Positions 55,593-64,000 of a DNA stretch of 64,000 bases are shown here, piece by piece (the stretch's first letter is position 1; the number at the start of each line of letters is the position of its first letter). Made by a program: the position numbers and the translations under genes. This stretch comes from Hemerocallis citrina (lineage: Eukaryota > Streptophyta > Magnoliopsida > Asparagales > Asphodelaceae), in NCBI GenBank assembly GCA_017893485.1, contig CM030368.1, forward strand, positions 110,057,549 to 110,121,548. Direction: 5' to 3'. The notes under the pieces were generated by a model. That model had not been told where the DNA came from. It ran no database searches and saw only the letters and a program-made list of their open reading frames with translations.

Positions 55593-55880
55593 TGTAACGC
55601 CCCGCCCCAATACTCAGAAAATTTTATTATTTTTAGAATACAAATTAGATACTATGTAGTACAACTGCCCACCACAGGCTGCCTCTCAAAAGGTGGTTAA
55701 CCAATTAGGTGACTCTTGATCATTGGCTAATTATATTTATACTCAAATTAGTTTTTGTGCACCTCCCATGTGGGACTAAATTTCTCAAATCCTTCTCAAA
55801 TTCCTCAAATCCCGTGTACGCAAACCAGTCGACTGAACAATCGACCAGTCGACTGTTCGCTCCAAATCTGGGGTATTACA
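55593..55880 (-). repeat. TRIM LTR 1
   Basis: 288 bp; contains CAGTCGACTG at about 55827 and 55850. Confidence 0.9.
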
Positions 55881-56197
55881 TACACCCCACCTTAGAAATC
55901 AGCGTCCTCACTGAGTACGGGACACACATCTAGTGTAGGATCCGCCCTTTCTAGCCGATGTAGTATAGTCCTAGATCCCGGAGATCAATCACTCTCAACA
56001 CCGCAGATCGGATACCCGGCTATCAATCACTACCTGTGACTCTCAACACCGCAGATCAGATACCCGGCTATCAATCACTACCTGTGACTCTCAACACCGC
56101 AGAGTATACCCGACCCCGGAGATCAATGACTCTCAGCACCGCAGATCATACTGACCTCTACTACACCCGGTGTGGAAAGTCGGCTCTGATACCATTT

Positions 56198-56479
56198 TGT
56201 AACGCCCCGCCCCAATACTCAGACAATTTTATTATTTTTAGAATACAAATTAGATACTATGTAGTAAACTGCCCACCACAGGCTGCCTCTCAAAAGGTGG
56301 TTAACCAATTAGGTGACTCTTGATCATTGGCTAATTATATTTATACTCAAATTATCATATCAAACTTCCTATGTGAGACTAAATTTCTCAAATCCTTCTC
56401 AAATCCGTCTCAAATATGCAGTACCAGTCGACTGTACGATCGACCAGTCGACTGTTCGCTGCTAAACTGGGGTATTACA
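56198..56479 (-). repeat. TRIM LTR 2 (central)
   Basis: 282 bp; same termini, with CAGTCGACTG at about 56427 and 56448. Confidence 0.9.
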
Positions 56480-56746
56480 TACACCCACCCTTAGAAATCA
56501 GTGTCCTCGCTGAGTACAGGGCACACATCTAGTGTAGGATCGCCCTTTCTAGCCGATGTAGTATAGTCCTCTATCCCGGAGATCAGTCACTCTCAACACC
56601 GCAGATCGGATACCCGGCTATCAATCACTACCTGTGACTCTCAACATCGCAAAGTATACCCGACGCTGGAGATCAATGACTCTCAGCACCGCAGATCATA
56701 CTGACCTCTACTACACTCGGTTTTGAAAGTCGGCTCTGATACCATT

Positions 56747-57029
56747 TGTAACGCCCCACCCCAATACTCAGACAATTTTAATATTTTTAGAATACAAATT
56801 AGATACTATGTAGTACAACTGCCCACCACAGGCTGCCTCTCAAAAGGTGGTTAACCAATTAGGTGACTCTTGATCATTGGCTAATTATATTTATACTCAA
56901 ATTATCATATCAAACTTCCCATGTGGGACTAAATTTCTCAAATCCTTCTCAAATCCGTCTCAAATATGCAGTACCAGTCAACTGTACGATCGACCAGTCG
57001 ACTGTTTGCTGCCAAACTGGGGTATTACA
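56747..57029 (-). repeat. TRIM LTR 3
   Basis: 283 bp; CAGTCAACTG at about 56975 and CAGTCGACTG at about 56995. Followed by a C-rich run (57031-57058). Confidence 0.9.
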
Positions 57030-57125
57030 TCCCCCCCCCACCCCCCCCACCCCCACCATTTTTAAAATTAATGTAGATGATGCATAAAGTGTTCGGTTAT
57101 GTCACCCCTTCCATAGTTATCCAAC

Positions 57126-58630
57126 CAACCTGTTGGTGTATGCCCCAGAGGCCAGTTGTGTATTGACATTACTAGTTTACAATTTTTTATTGTCATTTTA
57201 TTTATTGGATTGTTTATTGTGATTAAATGAACATAATAATGTTTTTAGAATAGTAGGTTCAATACCATAGGATATCAAGTGCATGACTTGATTGTGAGAT
57301 TCTATTGGTTGTAATCTAAACACTATTCTTAAATGTCCCAGTCAAATATTATTGTGAATTAGGACAATAATAATACATAGAGACTAATATGTGCACAGAC
57401 TGATGATCATATCACATGGGTCATGAATATGAGATATCAAGTCTTCACATGGGTACATATTAAAGTAATAATGTACTGGACTGACCCACCATGAAAACGC
57501 TGCATGGATTGTTACGTGAGTGTCATAAGCGGTTTTCACAGTGACCATGGTGTATGTAGTCCTTTGCTTGAAGTCACTACGATTTTCTACATGAGAAGTT
57601 ATATTTTTTAATGTCTTCAAACGTTTCCTGTAATAAGGTGATTATAAAGTCGACTATTGGATATACTACAAATCATGAGGAGGTATGTGAGTGACTTAGA
57701 TAGGATTTGTCCCTCCTACATAACAGGTGCGATATCTATGAGCCTCTTGATTGAGTGAGATTGCAAAATACATGACCATGCTTAAATGAGTCAATATGAG
57801 ATATTAAGTTCATTTATTTTCGTAAGTCTACTTAGACTTCAAGAAACCAAAGATTAAACTATACAAGGGTGACACACTCTATACCTTGTGGTCAATTAAG
57901 ATATGTGGACAAAGAGACTAGACTACATGGTAATATTGGTCACGGATATGTTTTATCTAATCACTGACATTTCCATTACTTGAGTAGTAATGATGTATTG
58001 CTAGATACCGCTAACTTTTTTTAATACTATAATATGATTTCAGTATTACTGTCAACGTAATGGGAACCTTCAGGGTCACACACTTAGAATGGATCGAAAT
58101 TAGGATTTAAATTTATAAGATAAATTTAATTGGGGATCCAAGTAAGACTTGTACTCCTGACATTGGTTGGATATTTAATTATATTAAGTGGGCTGACTAA
58201 AGTTCAAAGATCCACACACGAATCTGAACCAAGTCAGATTGTGAGTACAATAGCCTCATTACTCTCTTAGGGTTGATTTTTTGATGTTATATATATGATA
58301 CGTTTTTGTGGAAAGGTGTCATATGAGAAAACCCTAGTCGTCACAGAAATTGTGTGAGAGAGAGATCCTGAGGAACATCCCCTTCCCGCAGCTAGCATCG
58401 CGGCGTGAGGTTAAGCTTGATTTTATCCGTTCATGTGGATATTGTATAGGCACCGTAATATTGCAGTGGTGTGATCGACATACTGTGGAGACACTAGATC
58501 CATTTTCAAGGTATAACTCCTAAACATAATTTATGATTTTCGCATGGATCCATGGCTAAGTTTCAGTATTTCATTGTAATTTTTCCGCTATGTATTTGAT
58601 CTGAGACTATCATCGAAACCTAACACAACC
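57126..58630 (+). mobile_element. Copia solo LTR (possibly Angela lineage), with TSD
   Basis: TSD CAACC at 57126-57130 and 58626-58630; LTR 57131-58625 (1495 bp), beginning TGTTGGTGTATGCCCCAGAG and ending ACCTAACA. Length and opening phrase recall Angela-type copia LTRs, but that is from memory. No internal region. Confidence 0.88.
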
Positions 58631-58931
58631 CCCCTCCAATATTTTTTGTACAGAGATTCTGTTAAAGGAGTGCTACACATGCCTCAAAAATTATCTCAAA
58701 CACTAAAAGACAAGGTTTAACGACTAAAAGATATGATTTGGGAAATTTTTAAATCATTTTTGTTTATCTTTTAGTACCTGGGGGGTATGTGCAACATTTG
58801 TTGTTCTGTAATGTCACCCCTCCCATAGTTATTCCAAGGAGCGGGGCATCATGATTTCTTTTACCGTCAATGCTTCTTTTACATCAAGTACAACCCATGT
58901 AGAACAGAATTTCTCAAATGAGAATGCTCAT
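58631..58931. other. Spacer between copia solo LTR and T3
   Basis: No gene. The phrase ATGTCACCCCTCCCATAGTT near 58811 matches 57099-57118, on the other side of the solo LTR, so one sequence may have been split or duplicated here. Confidence 0.4.
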
Positions 58932-59019
58932 TGATATGGGTCAAATGACGTGGCCCCTCCTGGACCGCAGGATCCCCTCATAAAGCATGCACCACCGGAT
59001 CATCCGGGTCCTCCACATC

Positions 59020-59125
59020 AGCACAGAAATTGCCTGGGCCCCTGCCACGTCAGCTTGGAAACCGCCCAGGTCTCTGCCACGTCAGCCCTAAACCGCTTGG
59101 GCTTCTGCCATGTCAGGCCCATGGG
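59020..59125. repeat. Short tandem repeat in T3 U3
   Basis: Units around CTGCCACGTCAGC at about 59042, 59075 and 59105 (CTGCCATGTCAGG), roughly 33 bp apart. Confidence 0.75.
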
Positions 59126-59177
59126 CAACCGGGTCCAGACCCGGCCCCAAACGGTTCCAGACCCGGTTGGCTTTTCC

Positions 59178-59185
59178 TATAAATA
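59178..59185 (+). promoter_or_regulatory. TATA box of the T3 LTR
   Basis: TATAAATA, 246 bp into the LTR, ahead of the conserved AGGTAATCAATC segment. Confidence 0.7.
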
Positions 59186-59533
59186 CCAGACCCTCTACCC
59201 CTTCCACAGGTAATCAATCTTTTCCCTCTCAAACCCTAGTTACTATTACTCTCTCTCAGTAACTCACTAGATCGTCGGAGGGTCTGCCACCGGGACCAAC
59301 CACGGTGTTCCAGACCGTGTGCAGGTACACAGGACTCGAGCCTCCAAGATCTGAGCCTAGCCTCTAGATTTGAGGCGAGGCTTCGATCTCCACCTCACTC
59401 CGCCTGCTCCCGAGCCATTCCTCCAGCCAAGGTCGGGACCGCCGTCCGCTCTAGAGGTTCCTCCCCCAATACAAATCGAGTATAACTCACGCCTGGTGCA
59501 TCCACACTCCCCCCAAAAACAAATCGCATCAGG

Positions 59534-59550
59534 ATAGCGCCATCTATAGG
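59534..59550 (+). promoter_or_regulatory. Primer-binding site of T3
   Basis: ATAGCGCCATCTATAGG directly after the LTR; a diverged form of T2's TTGGCGCCATCTGTGGG. Confidence 0.65.
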
Positions 59551-59615
59551 AATCTTCTAGTGCAGACTCTAGCCCGAGCTCAGCCATCAACGGTATCCCG
59601 TCATCCCAAGCTCAT

Positions 59616-62600
59616 ATGGCGCCCAAGGCCAGGAAAGCTGTTACCTATGCGCGTCACCAGGACGCGCCTCTTCAGGGCATCGCCACCGACGCTCATGGAT
59701 CTAACAGCCCGGGGGTCAGTCACGGGCACCAACCGGGTACCTCCCATCCAGTCCAGCCCGAGCTACGAGGGGTAATCCAGAATCAGCAGGCGAGCCGGTC
59801 TAGGGGAGGGGCCGCTTCCAACTCGGCCCCAAACCATCCCACACCTCCGTCCCTAGGGCGAGAGCCGGCACTCAGCCGCGTAGGCCGGCAGCCGTAGGCT
59901 CTGCAAAACCGAGCTGAGCGAGCTCCGGTCACCCACCAGGAGTTCCAAGACTTCCGAAAAGAAATCATGGAGGCTATCCGGGGGACCCCTGTCGATGGGA
60001 CCGTCCGTCGCTCTCACACACGTTTGGACGCCAAGGCCAGTGTGTCTCGCATCCCGACAGTCCAGCCGGAGTATGACGATGACATCCTGAAGTGCCTCCA
60101 AGGAATGGAAGACCGCCTCGACCACTTCGGCGACGGCGGTCCGAGGCCGGCCCAGGGATACAGGCCCATCCGACCTCCTTCCTCCACCGTTATCTTGCAG
60201 GCAGAAATACCCTGGAACTTCCGTCCACCTCAATTCGAGACTTATGACGGTGAGGGTGATCCTGCTGATCACATGGAGGGCTTCAAGACCCTCATGATGA
60301 TACACAGCGCATCAGATCCCCTCCTGTGCCGTGCCTTCCCCACCACCCTCCGGGGTCCGGCTCGGGAATGGTTCTCGAAGCTAACCCCTGGCTCCATCTA
60401 TTCTTTTGACCAACTGGAGGGCAATTTCCTCCGCCACTTCGTTACCAGCCAGAAGGCCGAAAGGACAAGTGCGTCCCTATTGGGCCTCTGGCAGAAGGAA
60501 GCGGAGTCGCTCCGGTTGTTTGTCCAAAGGTTCACCACTGAGGCATGGTCGGTCTCATCCCTCGACCCAGGGGTCGCCTCGGCAGCATTCCGACACAACG
60601 TCCAGCATGGCCAGTTGAAGGCCTCCCTGGCGAAGAAGCCTCCGATAGATTTCCCCGATCTCTTGAATCGTGTCAAAAAATACATCCGGGCTGATGAGGC
60701 CCTGAATCCAGAGGACTCAAAAGAAATTCCCGGGAAGGGGAAATGCAAGGCCGACGAGGCCGAGCCAGCAAAGAAAGTCCCAAGAGATGGGGGCGCCCTG
60801 AAAAGGGTCCCTTCGGTCCCTCGCTTCGAGAGATACACTCTGCTGACACAGAATGTATCAACTATCCTCCTAGCAGTCGAAGGCAGGGCCCTCGTGCAAT
60901 TCCCCCCTCGGCCGACCAACAACAACAGCAAGAAGAGGGATCAGTGGTTCTATTGCCGCTTCCACCGGGACAACGGGCACGACACGGACCATTGCCGTGC
61001 CCTGAAGGATGAGATCGAGGCCCTCATCCAATGAGGGTACCTCCAGGAGTTCAAATGGGAAGGCGCTCGGGACCAGAGGGATACGAGGAACAGGAGGGCT
61101 TCCCCTCCTCCTCGAGCACTCAGACAGCACCCCGAGCGGGACCAAGAGCCCGAAGAACCTGAGGGTCAAGCCATCTTGCATTGCGTCCACTAAGGGCCCA
61201 TAGGAGGGGAGTCCAACACTTTCCGCAAGGCGTTCTTCCGAGATGTCAATGCCGTCTAGGGCCCCCTCTCCCCCTAAGTACAACAACTCCCTGTATCCTT
61301 CTCGGGAGAAGACCTAGAGGGAGTTCGGCTCCCGCATTGTGACGCGCTCGTCATCAGTATGACGAACTTTGAGGTCCGCCGCATCCTCATTGACAATGGA
61401 AGCTCGGTAAACATCCTCTTCCTGGAGGCCTTCGAGAACTTGAAGCACTCCCGAGATAAGCTAAAGCCAGACGGATACACATTGCATGGATTCTCCGGCG
61501 TCCCGATGCCAATAGAGGGGATCGTCACCTTAGACGTCACAGCTGGTACGACCCCACACCGAAGGACCAAGTCAATGGACTTCATGGTTGTGAACGTCAA
61601 GGCAGCCTACAGCGCCATACTCAGCCATCCCAGGCTCTGCTCCCTCCAGGCGGTTCCCTCGGCCCACCACCAGAAGATGAAGTTCCTTACCAACACCGGT
61701 GTCGGAATTGTCCAAGGGAACCAATAAGCAGCACGATTGTGCTATATGATGGTGACCGGGGGCGGTGTATTTCCCCTTGATGCCATCGAGCTACAGCCCG
61801 AGAGAACCCAGCCAGAACCGGAGCCGGCAAAAAAGTTAGAAGATGTCTCGTTCGATATAGGGGACATGTCAAGGTGTTTCCGAGTGAGCTGCTCCCTCAT
61901 TCCCAACCTCAAATCTGCCCTGATCAACTGCATCTGCCGCAATGTCGATCTCTTAGCCTGGAAGCCCTCCGACATGACCGATATCTCCGAGGATCTCATC
62001 ATGCACCAACTCATCGTGATCCCCGGTTCAAAGTCGGTCATCCAAAAGCAACGTAAATTTGCCCCGGAGCGACAACAGGCGGTGAATGCGATAGTAGACA
62101 AACTCTTGTCCGCCCGTTTCATACAGGAGGTCAACTACCCCTAGTGGCTGTCGAACGTCGTGATGGTCAGAAAGGCGAGCGGGAGCTGAAGGATCTGTAT
62201 AGACTTTACAGAACTCAACAAGGCGTGCCCCAAAGATCCGTTCCCTCTCCCAGCATCGACGCCCTTATCGATGCCACATCGGGCCACGAACTCCTTTCTT
62301 TCATGGATGCCTTCTCGGGCTATAATCAGATCCGAATGTTCCCTCCCGATATAGCCAAGACGTCCTTCGTTACGGACCAAGGGCTTTATTGCTACCGGGT
62401 TATGCCCTTCGGGCTAAAGAACGCCGGTGCTACTTATCAGAGGCTCGTTAACCGAGTCTTCAAGGATCAAATTGGGCATAATATGGAGGTGTATGTTGAC
62501 GACATGCTCGTCAAAAGCAAGTAGGGTCAGAATCACGTCGCCGACCTGGAAGAGGCCTTTGTGGTCCTTCGGTCCCACAACATGAGACTCAACCCGGCGA

Positions 62601-64000
62601 AGTGTGCATTCGGCGTCTCCTCAGGAAAACTCCTCGGGTTCATCGTCAGCCAGCACGGCATCGAGACGAACCCAGAAAAAATCCAGGCCATAATAGACAT
62701 GGCCCCTCCCAGGAACATCAAAGAAGTCTAGAGGCCAAAGGGAAGACTGGCGGCCATCGGTCGTTTCCTCTCCAAGTCTGGAGAGAAGTCCCTCCCATTC
62801 TTCAAGGCACTGCGCGGAACTGAAGGATTCGAGTGGGGTACTCAGCAGCAAGAGGCATTCACCCAATTGAAGGAGTACCTTGCCAACCCCCCTCTCCTCA
62901 GCAAGCCCGAACCAGGTGAGCCCCTCTAGCTTTACCTTTCGGCTTCGGAGAACGTGCTCAGCGTTGTCCTCATTCGAGAAGAGGAAGGAGTCCAAAAGCC
63001 CCTATACTATGTGAGCAAAGTTCTGCTCGACGCCGAGACCAGATATTCTAGAATGGAGAAGATAGCATAAACCTTGGTCATGGCTGCGCGGAAGCTCCAC
63101 CCCTATTTTCAGGCACATTCAATCCAGGTGCTCACGGACCAACCTCTGAAGGCCGTGCTCTATAAACTCGAGAGCTCTGGACGACTAGTCAAATGGTCAA
63201 TCGAGCTCAGTCAATACAACATCGGCTATCAGCCCAGGACATCCATCAAAGGATAGGCCCTCACCGAGTTCATCATAGAATGCACCATCTCCGAGCAACC
63301 CGAAAGTAAGGAGACTGACCAGGCGTGGGAAGTTTACGTCGATGGTTCCTCTTGCAAAGCGGGGAATGGTGCGGGCATCATTCTGCGGGGTCCCGACAGT
63401 TTTCTCCTTCAGTATTGCCTCTACCTCAACTTTCCGGCCTCTAACAACGAGGCGGAGTACGAGGCCATGATCGCCAGGCTCACCCTGGCCCATCAGGCCG
63501 GCACCAGACAGATCAGGGCCTTCGGCAACTCTTAGCTCATGGTCAACCAGATCACCGGGGAGTAAGAGGCCCGTGACGATCGGATGATCAAGTATTTGGC
63601 CGTGGTCCAACGGCTGTTGTCGTCCTTTGACGAATCAGTCGTCTTGAGGATCCTTAAGGAGCAGAATGCCCAGGCCGACGCTCTGTCAAAGCTGGCTTCC
63701 TCTTCCTTCGAAGGCCTCAACCGCACCGTCCTGATTGAAGTTCTCCTCAAGCCAAGTACAGACTTCCCCGAGACTCTGCATTGAAGATGGAGCTCTTTCC
63801 GCTGACTGGACCACTCTTATCAAGAATTTTCTAATCAAGGGAGAGCTCCCCGAAGACCGGGCTGAAGCGAGGCGGGTCAGGATCCGTTCAGAAAGGTTCG
63901 CCGTGATCGACGCAACCCTCTTCAAAAGGTCATACACAACAACAGATGGTAGACCCTACCTCTGCTGCCTGACCCTGGATGAAGCAAAGTACGCCCTAAA
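59616..64000 (+). pseudogene. T3 gag-pol polyprotein: gag, protease, reverse transcriptase, two RNase H domains, integrase start
   Basis: ATG at 59616. One frame continues for about 4.2 kb, broken by 15 stops (59895, 61032, 61191, 61257, 61275, 61725, 62142, 62187, 62522, 62729, 62927, 63068, 63254, 63533, 63563) and two single-base shifts (near 62250 and near 63775). Gag: PPQFETYDGEGDPADHMEGF and RGPAREWFSKL near 60230-60380; CRFHRDNGHDTDHC finger near 60955. Protease: RILIDNGSSVNILF near 61380. RT: KACPKDPFPL, FMDAFSGYNQIRMFP, PFGLKNAGATYQRL, YVDDMLVKSK (62489-62518). First RNase H 62927-63260 (VLTDQPLKAVL); second, archaeal-type, 63320-63700 (VDGSS, NEAEYEAM, GNS where DS is usual, QADALSKL). 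Integrase linker begins near 63780. Broken, not functional. Confidence 0.92.

Larger units (their letters stand above)
55588..57034 (-). mobile_element. Tandem TRIM (miniature LTR retrotransposon), three LTRs
   Basis: TSD TCCCC at 55588-55592 and 57030-57034. LTRs at 55593-55880, 56198-56479 and 56747-57029 (282-288 bp), each beginning TGTAACGCCCC on the plus strand and ending GGGGTATTACA. Between them are two internal regions of about 317 and 267 bp without coding capacity. Minus orientation: a tRNA-Met primer-binding site (TGGTATCAGAGCC on the minus strand, at 56182-56194 and 56732-56744) and a purine-rich tract (GGTGGGGTGTA) lie at the correct ends of the internal regions. Small size, no genes and LTR signals define a TRIM; it must borrow proteins from an autonomous element. 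Confidence 0.92.
58932..59531 (+). repeat. 5' LTR of T3
   Basis: 600 bp, TGATATGGG to GCATCA. TATA at 59178-59185 followed by AGGTAATCAATCTTTT, identical to T1. A 30-35 bp unit around TGCCACGTCAGC is repeated three to four times in U3 (59020-59125). The block GTCGGAGGGTCTGCC parallels T1/T2. Confidence 0.85.
58932..64000 (+). mobile_element. Tat-lineage Ty3/gypsy retrotransposon T3, 5' part
   Basis: 5' LTR 58932-59531, primer-binding site, then one gag-pol frame to the window end, in integrase. Gag and RNase H resemble those of T2, and two successive RNase H domains are present, as in Tat elements. U3 differs fully from T1/T2, so a different family. The 3' end is off-window, so no TSD check (left flank CTCAT). 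Confidence 0.9.

Noticed and set aside
55593..57029. Cassandra-type TRIM with 5S rRNA promoter
   Set aside because: I looked for 5S-like internal promoter sequence in the LTRs and did not see it.
59853..60931. 150- and 177-codon minus-strand frames
   Set aside because: Complement of T3 gag; GC-rich codons keep the reverse frame open.

Overview
This is plant nuclear DNA (a flowering plant by its transposon lineages; the family cannot be decided from the sequence). It is almost entirely nested transposable elements. I found no convincing complete host gene, rRNA or functional tRNA. Most long open frames are pieces of retrotransposon polyproteins, transposases or tandem repeats. Element borders below rest on matching terminal motifs plus target-site duplications (TSDs) that I read directly.

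Layout, left to right. 1-6058: 3' part of a Tat-lineage Ty3/gypsy element (T1, + orientation) with an antisense spliced ORF, a 250-bp tandem array and the 3' LTR. 6059-7371: no recognisable gene. 7372-14845: a Tekay/Del-type solo LTR (A, +; TSD TTAAC) split by a 3.6-kb hAT element (TSD CATGTACG). 14846-15836: unassigned, with exon-like pieces. 15837-19359: a PIF/Harbinger element (TSD TAA) with a Myb/SANT-like ORF1 and only the C-terminal end of the transposase. 19360-20469: clustered inverted repeats. 20470-23404: solo LTR B (-; TSD ACTAA). 23455-41941: solo LTR C (-; TSD GTTGT), split by a 14.2-kb Tat element T2 (-; TSD CTAGA) that is itself rearranged. 42530 to about 55587: a badly decayed Sirevirus-type copia element (+) with gag, pol and env-like remnants, carrying a younger, 3'-truncated Tekay element D (-). 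55588-57034: a tandem TRIM (three LTRs, two internal regions; TSD TCCCC). 57126-58630: a copia solo LTR (TSD CAACC). 58932-64000: the 5' end of a third Tat element T3 (+) with LTR, primer-binding site and a gag-pol frame down to the start of integrase.

How the parts relate. T1, T2 and T3 belong to the Tat lineage: T2 and T3 have the extra archaeal-type RNase H, and T1 and T2 carry the antisense ORF pair between pol and the 3' LTR. Solo LTRs A, B and C and the LTR of D share a common architecture: TGTA...TACA ends and a conserved block; ACGT-rich U3 regions are seen in A, C and D, and tRNA-like modules in A and D. The most notable observations are the antisense ORF with introns conserved between two Tat copies, the duplicated 5' LTR plus target flank inside T2, an extra ORF upstream of gag in D, tRNA-like modules in Tekay LTRs, and AGTCGACT-type palindromes shared by three unrelated element classes.
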